64,000 nt of DNA from Bactrocera neohumeralis (lineage: Eukaryota; Arthropoda; Insecta; Diptera; Tephritidae), in assembly GCF_024586455.1 (NCBI RefSeq), contig NC_065923.1, positions 51,158,264-51,222,263 on the forward strand, read 5' to 3'. This document shows, one piece after another, positions 34,832 through 46,935 of this stretch. The first letter of the stretch is position 1. Every line of letters begins with the position of its first letter. A program made the translations under genes and the position numbers. The notes under the pieces are model-generated. The model did no database searches and was not told the DNA's origin. It was given only the letters and a program-made list of their open reading frames with translations.

Positions 34832-37800
34832 ATGTTGAAAATATATTTAGCTGTGTTAATAATAAATGGTGTGGGTGGCCAAATTAGCTGTAAGTTTTTT
34901 TGCAAAAGTGAAATTGAAAAAAAAGATGAAATAAAAAAGTTATAAGAAGTTCTTATTTGTGTGCAATAATGTCTCGTCATGTGCTTTTAATCATCTGATA
35001 GCATTTTACGAGAATCGCCTCAAATTATTTTGTTTAACGGAGACAATTGTTTAACGTTTTCACTGAGAAACGAATTACAAACGATTCTCAGGATAAAATA
35101 TTATGAATTGTGGTTACCAAAGTATTGTTTACTTGTGAAAGTAAATATTTTGTAATTTTTTTTTTTATAAATATTTTTATACTCTGAGTAAGAACTGAGA
35201 TATCTTGATAAAACTTAATGCACGTTTTTCTTGTAATTGTGACAGATAGGTGAGATCGGACTATTGTCACGCCCACAAAAACCTTTCTCCAATTTTTAAT
35301 GTTTTTTAATTCGAACGGAGGATCTCAGTTGAAAGGTGCATCTGTGGTTTATAGATTTTCGTAAAATTTTCCAAATGATACAACGAAGGTTGTGTTTCGG
35401 GATTAGAGAACAAAAACAAATATTTAACATCGGAAATCGCTTTGTTGTTTTTTTTTTAATATTCAACATTCACAAACCCTTGCATGTTTTTGAACCAACT
35501 GTCGAAGAACTTTGGTTGATAGAGGTATCTGCAAAACATGTGTTCTGAACGCGTCTTCAGGTGTAAAAAAACGTTAACTAGTCTATCTTTTAAGTACGGG
35601 AATAAAAAAAACTCATTTGAGCGCTCAAAAATGCTGTTGTTTAAGTCGGTATGTAAGGACTCGCATTGTCGTGATAAAGAATTATCCGTCTTCGCCGGTT
35701 AGTTTTCCTGATTTAGTGAAAAACAACTGGGAAACAAATCAATGTGTACTATGGAATTTACTTTTCAGCGTTGTTATGGTGGTGTAGTTGCGACATTTTG
35801 TAAAAAAAAAGCAGGTATCCATTTGCTTGGAGGTGTTTCGTGTGCGAACAATCGTTGTTGGATTCGCCTCATCTTGAGACACTCATACAGTCCACTGCTG
35901 TTTTTTGCAATCGCTTACATTCGAGACGTCGTAGACGTGTTTCGAAGCACCGCTATCATGCCTTTTTTACACTTTTCTCCCACAAACGAAGCGAGCCTTT
36001 TTTGAGCGATTGACAAATTATGTGGGATCCAACGTGAACAATTTTTTTTACGGTAAAATGTTCATGCAATATTGAAAGTCTGCTAGTCCCACTATTGACC
36101 AAAGTTGTCTCAATCTCAAGATAGGTCGCATGACGATCTTGCAATATTAGTTTCCGCGCAGGATCAATAGTTTCCGAAACAACAACTGATTTTAAACGAC
36201 TTTTACGAAATTCTAGGAGTGGTCTACGATCACTATTGAATTCACCATACTATCGATAAACACTAGTCCTGGAAAGAGCTTCATCATCAAAAATTGAGTT
36301 AGGTTCATCATGCACCGTTGCTGAGTTAATCCAAGAAAACGTTCGCAATTTAATTGCCTTTTTTGGCCGAGATGAATATTTTAAGTTACTGTAACAGAAG
36401 AGTGTTTTTTTCACCTCCAATTTAAACAAGAGTTTTTTATTATGTAAAACATTTTATGAAATTTTATATACTCCATAAATTTATATGATATCATATATTT
36501 CTGGACGATTTGAATCGACCAATGACTTTTTTTATCCACATCCTCAAGATCGAAATTATTGGAATTAATGTTGCCGTAATGTTGAGATTTTTAACTTCTT
36601 TCAATGCGTTTATCAACCCAGGAAGATTTTTCGCAAATGGCTTGACGGTATCGATTCTAATAGTTCACTTTGTATTAGAAAGGCAATGAAGTGAATTGGT
36701 ATTTTGGATTTCAGAATTTTCCAAAAATTGCTTTATCGGTATCCACAACTTTTAAGTAAGTGATCGAATTAATCACCTTTTTAAAGCAGTCTAATAACTC
36801 TTGACTAAATTTTTAGGAGAATATTTTAAGAAAACATCTTGACAAATAAAAGAGTTTTCCATGCAAAGGCTCGAGTTTGACGTGACGAGCACAGTTGATT
36901 TACGCTAAGTAGCCTCTCAGTTTTTAGATTAACGTCCAAATCAATGAACAGATCGGATTTCAGTAACATATAGCTGCTAGAAAGTTAAATGCAGGCGCAG
37001 CTCCTTTCCGATTTACTCATTTTACAATCATATTAAGAGGACGTGGTAAGATTATCAGTAGCATATAGTTTCTAAAACAAACACAATTTTTATTACTTGA
37101 GTTTTATATTTTAAGTTAAATTATACAAACTGCGAAAACATACTTTTATATTTTATGATTTCACTGAAACAAATTCAACAAATTTGGTATATTTATATAT
37201 ATTTGTTTGTTAGAAATCAGATACTAAACTTGCAGTTATTACTCGTTAAGTAAAAACTTCTTTAAATTGATAGTGCTATATCATTTACATTAGTTTATCC
37301 AGAGAGAGGGATAGATAGAGAAAATACGTTCCAAAATTGTCAAATATGGTTCTGATCTAAAAACTATTGCAGTCTTATTCCTTTAATACATGGATCTTAA
37401 ATTGTTATGAGGCAAATTTTTTACAGTATACTAAATAGTTTTTTACTGAAATAATCAATATTTAGAGACGTCCAACAAAAATATATTTATTATCCTTGAC
37501 AACAATGTCGCAACTACATACTTCTTCACAGCGTTTAAAAACTAATTGTTCGCGTACCTATAAAATAAAATTCCTTATTTCAATACGACCTTACGTGGGG
37601 TTTTGGCCGAGTTTTCAACCGATTTTATCCACCGTTATTAGAAAAACACGCTCTCATATTTTTATTAAGATAGCTCACATATTGGCCGATATATGCGGTA
37701 TAAAGTTACCCGGAAGTTCGAAAATCTATATTAGTTACATATATGGATGCTAAGGGAAGTATTGACTCGATTCAAACCATTTCTGATATGCAAAGATATT

Positions 37801-40800
37801 TGTATCAGGAAAGAAATCTCTCCAACTTCCAATTATATATCACACACATTTACCGATATTATCGGTCAAAAGTCAACTATACGTTTTGGTTCCACATATT
37901 CGGGACCCAGAGGATCGAACAGTTTTGGTTCCACTTATACAATTTTTAGTCATAAGGTGGTATACTTCAAAGGCATTATTCGCGCCAAGTTTTATCCCGT
38001 TATATTAATTGCTTTTTGATTCGTACACATGAAATTAAAGAACCAAATGGAACTAAAAATTGTGTTATATAGGAAGTAGGCGTGGTTGTTGTCCGATTTC
38101 ATTTTCACACTGTAACATAATGTATTTCCCTTGTTCGTCACTCACAGTACCCAAATTTTCTAGAAAGATATTCAGATTAGAGTCCCGCAAATCTATTTTT
38201 AAGGACATAATACACACCCAACTTGTATATGACATTATAAATTTATTTATTAAGTCTTTGTAATATTCCAATTTACGGTTTCATAAAAAGTTTTGGACAA
38301 CGTTCACAAAATATTTCCGCGCGAGTTTTTACAGATCATTCTTTTGTTTTCAAAACGCTTATCCTTTATCATTTGTCGTATTTCTTGTTTAACCCAACCA
38401 CGTTACACAACATTTATGTGGAACCCAGTAATTGATGCTGATGTGATTCCTCAAATTGATTTCCAAAATAGTATAAATAGCAATGTTCCATTAATGACAT
38501 GAAATTAAGACGTTGAGATTTAAAATTTAATATAACAATAATTGTGGGGATCGTTAGAACACTTTCGTGGCATGTACGATGTAACAAACGTACATATGTA
38601 TGATGTAAGGTAGTCGAATGCAATAGTTATAAAATCGTTGAAAATATGTGTTATAAAAAATAGTCTTCTGCTGCCAGTTCAGCTTCATATATGTAGATTG
38701 TGAAGCGTTGACAATTACAAAAATACCTTTAATTGACAACTTTGGTCGTTTGTACACCTGCAAATCTGATTACTGATTAAAGCAGTGCGCCAAACGGTAG
38801 AAAAATTAAAATTCTGACAGATAAAAATGGAACTTTGACGTTTTTCGTGGTGAATTCGAATGTCAAAATTGTACTCAGCTCACGAGCTAGGAAAATTTTT
38901 GACAACATATAAATTTGGATACAGTTATGCGTTCAGAAATAAACGAATTTACACGAACCGTTGTATACATAACAACATATGTTATTATTTCGTAATTATT
39001 CATTTGCTTATTCACAGCAAAACCTAAAATTTGTTTACACCATGGAACATTTCAGTTCATTACTATTTGGTATAAAATGGGAAATACGTACATACTGCAA
39101 CAAAGTGTAATAGTTTTGTTTACCCAACGGTTGTTGTAAAACCTAGAATTAATCGAGATAGATTTATGTACTTGTATGTGGAGATATATGTATAGTATAT
39201 GTAGTATAAATGTTTAAGATGAAGAGATTGCTTTGAATTCCGGTTGTCTATCCGTCCGTTCGTGCAAGCTGAAACCTAAATAAAGGTTTCTTGGCATCAG
39301 GAGAATGTTGATATTGCAGATGGGTGGAATCACACTACTACCACGCACACAAAATGCCGTTAATCGAAAACCTATAAAGTGCTGTAACTTAGCTCCAAAC
39401 TAAGTTACAAAACTCTAATTTGGCAAATTTTTTAAAAAGTGGGAGTGGGTCAGCTCTTTAAAGGATTAATTCATATATCTCAAAAACATTTAAAGTAATA
39501 TAAATCAAATTTTCTGGGAATAAATTTTTCTGACAACTGCTTATACCGATCAAAAATTACAGAAATCGTATGATAACCACGCAAGTCTCCATATAAAGGT
39601 TGGGTTGAAAAGTAGCTACTAGAAGAGCTCACCAAATACAATCAGAGTCAAAATATATTAGATTGATAGTTTATTTTTTAGTTTTTGTAAGTGATATAAT
39701 ATAACAATTTATAGTTTTTTAAAATAGTATTTAATACTTTTAAGTTTAAGGAAAAACAAAAACATAAGTGTTACAACAACAAAATTAATGAGCAGAAAAC
39801 TTAAAATAAGTTATTTTAAGTACTTTTTGTGTTTTCCATTTAGTGTAATTATGATTTGTAAACGGAGCGACATTGAATTGAGATGATCACTCTTGTGCAA
39901 TAACATTCTCTAGCATGCCCTTCTTGATGATTGTCCTTTTTCTAATTTGTATTTGTTTGTCAAAGAGTTTTTTTTATATGATCGATGAAGTTGAAACCCA
40001 GTGATCCAATTGGTTATCTTATAAATAGATGTTACAATCCAGTGAAAAGATCATGGACAAACAAAAAATATGGAAAAAATGAATGGAATCAAGGTCAGTT
40101 TTGTGGAGTGTAAAAAAATCATGCCGAACGTGCTATAAAATTAGCATAACATATTTCGAAAATCTCAGGGGTGGTAAATGCTAGGACAACACGTTGGGCA
40201 CTCCATTCCACCGGTCTTTATGGTCGAGTTCTGCGGAAGAAACCTTTGAAATCCAAAACATACTACTTGAAGCACTAGAAATTATCAGTAGAAAGACATT
40301 TATTTTTGGAGTAATGTGCAAAAACAAATTTGAGGCATTTGAAATGAATAATCCGAAAATTTTGAGTGCCGAAAAATCATGCACTTACCGAAAAGAATGT
40401 AATATCAGTCATGGAGCATGATGATGGTTGGGTGATGGTGTGGGGATACATGAAAGCACTATGAATAAGATAGACTACCTGATTATTTTGAAAAAAAATT
40501 ACCCGTTAATAGATGAACTATCTCAATGAAATTTAGAGAGCATCTTTTTCTAATAACAGAGTATCCTTGCGCCAAAAATTTATCAATTCAGATCATTATT
40601 TCCCCCAGGCCACATATAGTACCTAATATAAAGATTTTTAAACATCTACTTGACATTATACCTTATCGGTATACCAATTACTTCAGCTTCATTACTATAG
40701 GGTATACCAACAGGAACGACGCGATGTTAATTTGAAATAAAACACTTAAATTTAGTTAAAATTAGTTCTGCGAAATACAGACATTTTTATGCCATTTATG

Positions 40801-43800
40801 ATTTGAACAAAATGTCGGCTAAATGTCCACTACGACTACATTTGTTTATCTCCACCCATTTACGTCAATTGTCGATGATAGTGCGCTGAATGTTGTCTTC
40901 GAGCTCCTCGAGCCATGCTGGTTGATTGAGGTAAACCTTAGATTTAACATATCCCAGAGAAAATGATCTAGAAACGTTAAATCGCACGTCCTCAGCGAGA
41001 AATAAAGTTCGTCCACGTAGATCTCCTCAAATTCCGGGAAAAAAGTCGGTGAACATGGGCTGTAACGCTCGCTATTGATGGTAGCGTCATTTACAGTCTC
41101 ATTTCGAAAAAAAAATATGGCCCGATGATGACGCCATTCCACAATCGGCACCAAATGGTCGAGATGCAATTCTGTTTCCTCAGCCACACGAGAATTTTAC
41201 TCACCGCTTTAGCGTCAATTTTGTTTTTTGATCAAGCCATTAAGCCAGAAATGAGCCAAATCTAAGAAGCTGGTTTTCGACGAACGTAAATTTGTAGATT
41301 TTGTGAAGAACGTGAATTTACGTAATAATCTTAGACAATTTGTACCAAATTGAAATGTGACATGATAAATTGGCGAACCCTACTGACCACACTGACAAAA
41401 TGCCGGCACGAGCTGTCGAAATCACGTCATCCCTATTGGTAGGCATTATATATATAGGGACGTCGAGATAAAAACGGGATACGAGAAAGATTGTAGTGAA
41501 TTGTTGAAAAAAAAATTGCAAAACATTGGCTCCTCTAAGAACTGTATTCGTGTAATGATTTTCGTTATTCTAGCAGACTTAATGTCGAGTAAAATTGCGT
41601 GGAAATACGTTCTCTAGAATACTTAAGTAATGCAATAACCCTATATCAGTGATATTTTAATGAAATTCAGTGAACAAGTTTTCTTAAAAATTATGTAGTT
41701 TATGAAAGAAATTGGTCTGGACCTTGGACAAAACCTCATTTCCCTAATAATAACACTATCACAGACACGAAGCAAAATTTAGTATTAAATCTTAATTAAA
41801 CTATAATATATACAATAATATAAGATAATAAGGTTCTAAATTTGAATATAATTCATTCAAGATTTCATCGAATAATGTTCACCTGAAAATTTTTCCCCGA
41901 TCTTCATCTTTGCAAATAGCGAGAGTATAAAATGTTTGGGTATACCCGAACCTACTCGTAGACCTAACAACTGTGAATAATATAAACTGTTTTCAACACC
42001 ATGATTCCCAGGAAATCAAAAATTATGATTAAAGGGCAGAAATATGCCCAGCGTAAAATTGTATGCAATGATACCCAATTAATGAAAATTATCATAAAAA
42101 AAATTATATTTGTAAGTATAAATCGGTGGCTTTACTATAGTGTTGATTAACTTTGTGACAATTTTTCGCATGCCGTCCACTGTTATAGGATTATCATTCT
42201 CCTATAACCGCTCTGAGTATTTTTTTGTCTCTTTCTGAATATATAATCCGGAAGATGTAATATATTGGCTAGTGGAAAAAGTCTTTTCGTATTTAGTTAA
42301 TAGATGTGGTCCATATATTGTTGGAGAGGTGAGATTTTAAGCTTCATTTAACCAAAAAAATTAAATTCGAGACAGTTGAAAAAAAATTACAGCTGTTCAA
42401 AAATGAGTAAAAATAATGAAGAAATTCGCTTTATTTTGAAATTTTTGTATAAAAAAGAGAAGAATACCAAGCAAGCTACCAATGAAATTTGTGAAGTTCG
42501 CTCGCTTCCGTGCTGGAAACTTCGATTTACATTGATGAAAGTTTTACACTGATGGAATAATGTTTCAAGCGGAAAAATGGCAAAAAGGACCAAAATGGTA
42601 CATATTTGTTTATTTATTTATTAGTATAACTAAAAAAAAAATAAGTTGAAGTTTGATTTGAAATACGAAAAGACTTTTGCGACTACTCAATACTTTACAA
42701 TACTGGTGGTAATATTGATTATATGTGGATTTAAAAAATGTTATTTAAAAAAGTAAGAAATATCTTGCAAACTAATTTCCCAATTTGAAAAACAATTTCC
42801 ATTTTCTGTCAATACTTTTCCTAAATAAACGCAGTAATTCAACTTCAATTGTTAGGTAGACAAAAAAGTTGAAGTTTGACAACTACGGAACTGCGTTTTA
42901 ATTTCGTTCATCCGAGGTATTTCAAATACTGGAGCTTGTAATTGTGCGGTTTCAGTAGCTTCGGTAGAGCATTGTCGTCTGCATAGGTAACCATTGTTAA
43001 CTTATCTGCGGTAAAGAATTTGTAGAGCGTTCTTGTCAAAATACCACTCCAGCCATTCTCTCGTGTGTACAAGGCGTATTCCAAAGTAAACAGGTCTTTA
43101 AAAAAACAGAACAAATGGTTTTTTCGGCAAAATCAATTTATTTTATTGAAAATAGTCTCCTTCTGCTTGCAATACAGCTTTTTGCACGGTCCAAAAGCAT
43201 GTCGAACGAGTGTTTTAGCTCGTTGGCCGGTATGGCCGCCAGTATGCCGGTGCAAGCCTTTTGAATGGCCTCTACGTCTGCATAACGCTTTTCTTTCATG
43301 GGCAAATGCATTTTTCCGAAAAGGAAGAAGTCGCACGGTGCCATATCAGGTGAATACGGGGAGTGGTTAATCGTTAAAATGTGATTTTTGGTCAAATTAT
43401 CGTCCTTCGAATGTTGGATTCTGAGCAATTTTTGGTCGTCTGTCAATTTGTGGGAAACAAACCGTGAACACACCATTCCTAAGCCCAAATGTTCAGTCAA
43501 AATGCGATAAATCGATGTTTTGGAGATGTTCAATTCCATTTCCATGAACTTCAATTATGACTTCGGCTGATTTTTAATGAATTCAAGCACAGTTTCGATG
43601 GAATTTCCGGTGATCACGGATCTTGATTAGCCCACATGTTGATCGTCATTTATGGCCTCACAACCACTTTAAAAACGTTGAAACCACTCATGCACTCTGC
43701 TAGTTTTACCAATTTTAGAACAAAATTTAATGTTTTCTCTTTTTTCGAAGCTCCTTTTCGCACCGATAACACAAACATACTGACACCTAAACGCAATAAC

Positions 43801-45776
43801 TTCATGTCATGAAATTCTCACTGGACAATCGATAAAGATAGCAGATTCTAACGCACCTGTCGACATATAGACGGCGCCACCAGGGGCGCTAAATTCAAAA
43901 AGTCCTGTTTACTTTGGAACGCACCTTGTAGTAGCCTGAGGTTTCATCGTATAATTTAGCGTAGAAATTTATGTTAGTTAGGAGAATATAGAGCGGTGTA
44001 AGTAGTATATTTTTTATTTTATACAGCAGCGCTGAGTGCCAGACATTTTCAGTGCTTGCCGAAAATCTAGGAAAATCCCATAACAATACTTATTTTCCTC
44101 CAGCTTCTAAGTCCATCCATCTCTTTACGATAACATGGTCCCTGTGTATCGCACATTTTTCCTAAATCGTTGATCTGGAATAATCGAATGTGTTTCAAGC
44201 TCTGGCAGCAATAAGATAACTCACTTTCTTGGCTGTTTGGCGTTGTATTATTGTAATTTCAGAATATTTCCCCTTCCGGGTGTAAAAGGTTCAACCTACA
44301 CTGCTGAAAAAAAGTAATACCAAAAATAAGAGACAATTCTTACAACAGTTTTTGATTTTGGTTCATCGTGACCTGGGGACTTTGAACTTTATACACTTGA
44401 AATTTCGGAATGGATCTCTGTAAGCAGATACATACATCTATTTTATATGTACATTAGGCATGGACAGTCTGGTATTGACTTGGCTTTGGATGTGATCAGT
44501 TCCGTGTTCAGATTTAGTAGTTAGATTTTATGTATAGATACTATAATAAATGCCTCGGTGAAGAGTATTTATAATAGCTTCGAGGCAGCCGAAATTAACG
44601 CTTTATGCTGATCATTTTGATATTTATCTCCATTAGTTCTCGGTATTAAGAGCAACCATTAGGTGAAAAAACTATTATATTCTGCGCACAACATCTTGCG
44701 AGAATATAACGGCAAGCAACTCAGTAGGGAAGTAGACAGCTTTGCAAAGAAACTCTATTTGCTTAAGTAATTTAAACCAATACAACAAAAAATTACTGGT
44801 ATTTTCTTTTTCTTAATCCGGAAAGTTTCATCATTACCTTGTAACCACCGAAGTCCGAAAATTGTAGGAGGCTCGGATGCCGAAAAAAGCGAAATGCCAT
44901 TTATGGTAAGTCTTATGCGACGAGGAGGACACTTTTGTGGCGCTAGTATTTTAAATGAGCGGTGGCTTGTGACGGCGGGCCATTGTGTCTGCAATGGATT
45001 AAACAAGATATTTCAAGCATCACAGATACAAGGTGTTATAGGTCTTCACAGTATATCACAATATCTTAATGGTAATTCAGCCGAAAAATCGACTCCTACT
45101 CGCATTAACTTTAAAAGTATTATACCTCATCCAAAATATGAATGCACCAACGTAAAACATGATATTGGTATGCAAAATTTTTTTTTCAATTTACTCATAC
45201 TTAAACGTTATGAATCTACTTTGTAAATTAGCTCTACTTCAGTTGGATGAACCTTTAAAATTTACAGACGGTGTCAAGCCAATATGTGTAAGTGTTGAAA
45301 ATCCTCTTATAGCATACGAAAATCAGTTAGCGATTGTATCTGGTTGGGGATGGACAAATGAGAATCAAGAAGAAGGCCACAAAGCAGATATTTTAAAAAA
45401 GGTTGCTGTGAAAATCTGGAACAATAATAGTTGCGAGAAATCTTATAAAATAAATGGGAAGCCCAGCAGCATAATCTCAGACACCCAATTATGTGCAGGA
45501 TTCAAAAACGGAGGAGCAGATTCTTGTTGGGTAAGTAGAAAAGCTGTGGATGTATGTATGTACTATATGTATGTATATATTAACACAAGAAATAAAAACT
45601 AATCAACAATTTAGGCTGATTCTGGCGGCCCACTTATTATGAAAGATAAAATATTAGTTGGAATTGTTTCCACGGGAATCGGATGTGCTAGACCTGGACT
45701 TCCGGGGATATATACACGAGTCGGCAAATATGTTGATTGGATTGATTCAGTTTTAAAGAACGCTAACGCTCTCTAA
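34832..45776 (+). CDS. secreted trypsin-like serine protease, four exons
   Basis: Chymotrypsin-fold (S1) endopeptidase zymogen, predicted 286 residues. Proposed exons: 34832-34889, 44826-45167, 45232-45530, 45615-45776; phases 1, 1, 0 agree and give 861 bases ending TAA. Residues 1-16 or so form a signal peptide (MLKIYLAVLIINGVGG). A short pro-segment with Cys25 leads to the activation site SPK|IVGG (31/32), so cleavage after Lys is expected. The triad is His72 (TAGHC), Asp132 (HDIALL) and Ser236 (DSGGPL). Asp230 at the bottom of the S1 pocket predicts cleavage after Lys/Arg. Cys25 could pair with Cys152, linking light and heavy chains. No CLIP domain is seen. Odd points: Gly for Ala in TAAHC and Trp-Ala where Gln-Gly precedes DSGGP. 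Exons 2-4 are secure; joining exon 1 across 9.9 kb is inference from phase and from the otherwise missing start. Substrate unknown (digestive or immune). Confidence 0.75.
35150..35300 (+). repeat. R1 fragment
   Basis: AAGAACTGAGATATCTTGAT, GATCGGACTATTGTCACGCC and CACAAAAACC match the middle of R1. Ends not present. Confidence 0.5.
35340..36420 (-). mobile_element. mariner relic, minus strand, near full length
   Basis: Read right to left, blocks of a mariner transposase appear in order across several frames: FDDEALSRTSVYRWYGEFNS (DNA-binding half), ILHEHFTVKKI, a stretch matching the first catalytic region, FFITTMRVLTYRLKQQ where the second Asp block would be, and a C-terminal block FFTPEDAFRTHVLQIP. 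Many stops and shifts, so it is old. Termini not fixed. Confidence 0.7.
36421..37560. other. intronic spacer with an R2 scrap
   Basis: AT-rich; about 36940-37000 has GAACAGATCGGATTTCAGTA and CATATAGCTGC, matching R2. Nothing else recognised. Confidence 0.4.
37561..37780 (+). repeat. R3 dispersed repeat fragment
   Basis: Shares CGGAAGTTCGAAAATC and GACTCGATTCAAACCATTT with 29700-29770, with more R3 sequence upstream (TTTTGGCCGAGTTTTCAACC). Confidence 0.55.
37781..39104. other. intronic spacer
   Basis: AT-rich, several short ORFs without motifs; no repeat ends or exon signals that could be supported. Confidence 0.4.
39105..39620 (+). repeat. R1 dispersed repeat, copy C, 5' part
   Basis: Starts at AATAGTTTTGTTTACCCAAC with TTAATCGAGATAGATTTATG and continues through CCGTCCGTTCGTGCAAGCTG and the CCACGCACACAAAATGCC block. 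It breaks off near 39620. R1-like scraps at 40525-40740 and a tail at 41830-41970 could be its continuation after later insertions. Confidence 0.55.
39985..40490 (+). mobile_element. Tc1-family relic
   Basis: Frames give TTRWALHSTGLYGRVLRKKP, KNKFEAFEMNNPKILSAEKS and VMEHDDGWVMVWGYM, matching Tc1-type transposase from the end of the DNA-binding domain through the first Asp block (degenerate) to the MVWG motif. The C-terminal half is absent. Confidence 0.7.
40770..41455 (-). mobile_element. mariner-like relic, RTCDLTFLDHFLW type
   Basis: The minus strand reads FFFRNETVNDATINSERY and then LRTCDLTFLDHFLWDML, the third-Asp block of the same mariner-like superfamily as 15650, but the QQDG block is missing. 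Its outer end TCATCCCTATTGGTAGGCAT recurs at 56905-56940 inside R1 copy D. Confidence 0.7.
41830..41970 (+). repeat. R1 tail fragment
   Basis: AGATTTCATCGAATAATGTT, GCGAGAGTATAAAATGTTTG and TACCCGAACCTACTC match the 3' end of R1 copies B, D and E. Confidence 0.6.
42265..42690 (+). mobile_element. mariner-derived MITE, copy 2, both TIRs
   Basis: Left TTGGCTAGTGGAAAAAGTCT and right TTGAGTAGTCGCAAAAGTCT (reverse-complemented), both continuing TTTCGTATTT, are each flanked by TA. The interior keeps the ATG and first 40 or so codons of a mariner transposase (MSKNNEEIRFILKFLYKKEK) before a deletion. Confidence 0.85.
42905..44165 (-). mobile_element. jockey-type LINE reverse transcriptase relic, split by a mariner
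   Basis: Right of the mariner the minus strand reads FLDFRQALK...WHSALLYKIKNIL and FYAKLYDETSGYY, blocks typical of jockey-clade RT; left of it the sequence resumes with LYKFFTADKLTMVTYADDNA containing the YADD catalytic box. The frame would join across 43070-43928. Several frameshifts; both ends truncated. Confidence 0.7.
43070..43928 (-). mobile_element. mariner with near-identical TIRs, internally deleted
   Basis: Inverted ends CAAGGCGTATTCCAAAGTAA and CAAGGTGCGTTCCAAAGTAA (right end reverse-complemented), then ACAGG, each beside TA. The 138-codon ORF at 43138-43554 starts with the second helix-turn-helix (KFMEMELNISKTSIYRIL), jumps from KLTDDQKLLRIQHSKD over the first two catalytic blocks, and resumes at NHSPYSPDMAPCDFFLFGKM to the C-terminus. 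About 400 bp are missing compared with a complete mariner. Confidence 0.88.
44166..44822. other. intronic spacer before protease exon 2
   Basis: No repeat ends or further exon could be shown. A missing additional exon of the protease cannot be excluded. Confidence 0.35.
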
Positions 45777-45871
45777 AATGTACTGTGATATTAGTACAAA
45801 CATTACCATGAGTATTTTGCATGTGATAAAAATGTCTAGATTGTAACTTAACTTATACATAGTACCTGAAT

Positions 45872-45956
45872 TTGTAATAATAAAATTGTCTAAATACCGC
45901 TTCCTATTGTAAAGATATTTAAGTATATGCAATTATAGTTGTAAATAAAATACACC
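45872..45956 (+). terminator. polyadenylation signals of the protease gene
   Basis: AATAAA occurs in TAATAATAAAATTG at about 45880 and again in GTAAATAAAATAC at about 45943, 100-170 bases after the stop codon. Either would suit a short 3' UTR. Confidence 0.5.
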
Positions 45957-46229
45957 CCGATGTATATATGTTTACGTCAACCGCAAGTAATGGTTTGTGA
46001 GTTTTGAAAAAGTAATTTAAACGGCAAGGTTCTGGGAGAAATTGTGGTGAGCTGTTTCTAATAACTAAAAGTAACTAAACGATGAAAAAATGAAGCAAAA
46101 AATCAAATGAAATAGTTATTTGCTTATTTTGTATGTACTCCTCTATTTTTTGCAGTGTTTGTGTTTGATTCTAAAAATAGAAAAAACTAAAAATAAGGAA
46201 ACTGAAAACGGAGCATCTAAAAATTTTAG

Positions 46230-46935
46230 ATCTTAATATTAAAAATTTTAGATTAAGAGTACAGTTGCTGAAGTACGCCGATAATATTGGTAATATTCAC
46301 CTCAACACCGCGCCGTTAGATTTGCTTTCTCCAGACTGGATAAAGAAACGAAACAAATGGGTCTAGTACTGAACGAGGGCAAGAGAAATATCTCCTGTCA
46401 TCAAACTAACACTCGTAGTCGGCTCCCACGTCACTGTTGACAGTCATAACTTCGAAGTCGTAGACAATTTTGTCTATCTTGGAACCAGCATTTACACCAA
46501 CAACAACGTAAGCCTCGAAATCCAACGCAGAAGAACTCTTGCCAACAAGTACTACTTCGGACTGAGTATGCAAAGACCAAACTGTACAAGTCACTCATCA
46601 TCCCCGTCCTGCTATATGGTGCAAAGGCATGGACGATGACAACATCCGATGAGTCCGCGCTATGAAGAAGATTTATGGACCTATGCACATTGGCAACAGC
46701 GAATACGGTAGTCGATGGAACGATGAGTTGTACGAGATATAAGACGACATTGACATCTTCTTCTTAATTGGCGTAGACACCGCTTACGCGATTATATTAA
46801 CAACAGCACGCCAGTCGCTTTGTTGACATTGACATAGTTCTGCGAATTAAGAGAAACTTGAATCTCCTGGCGCGCTGTTGGTAAAGTCGGCTATAACCGC
46901 GAAAGCGGTGTCTACGCCAATAAAGAAGAAGAATA
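46230..46935 (+). mobile_element. LINE fragment, second copy of the 12421-13745 family
   Basis: Plus-strand sequence matches the C-terminal RT part of the copy at 12421-13745: CAGTCATAACTTCGAAGTCG, GACAATTTTGTCTATCTTGG and GGCATGGACGATGACAACAT recur in inverse there. It ends AAGCGGTGTCTACGCCAA then AAAGAAGAAGAA at about 46932. 5'-truncated, with frameshifts; interrupted at 46757-46824. Confidence 0.75.
46746..46835 (-). mobile_element. 68-bp LINE tail with 11-bp target-site duplication
   Basis: 46757-46824 is the 3' end of the same LINE family in reverse orientation (CTTCTTCTTAATTGGCGTAG), bracketed by perfect copies of GACATTGACAT at 46746-46756 and 46825-46835. That is the signature of a severely 5'-truncated target-primed insertion into an older copy. 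Confidence 0.8.

Larger units (their letters stand above)
34890..44825 (+). other. proposed first intron of the protease gene
   Basis: Bounded by T|GTAAGT at 34890 and GGAAAG at 44825, the acceptor following a tract TTTTCTTTTTCTTAATCC. It contains the mariner, Tc1, R1, R3 and jockey-type remnants listed below. If the exon link is wrong this is intergenic. Confidence 0.5.

Noticed and set aside
46757..46935. Inverted repeat first taken for terminal repeats of a DNA transposon
   Set aside because: The 11-bp direct duplication brackets only the left arm, and both arms are LINE 3' ends in opposite orientation, so a truncated LINE insertion explains it.
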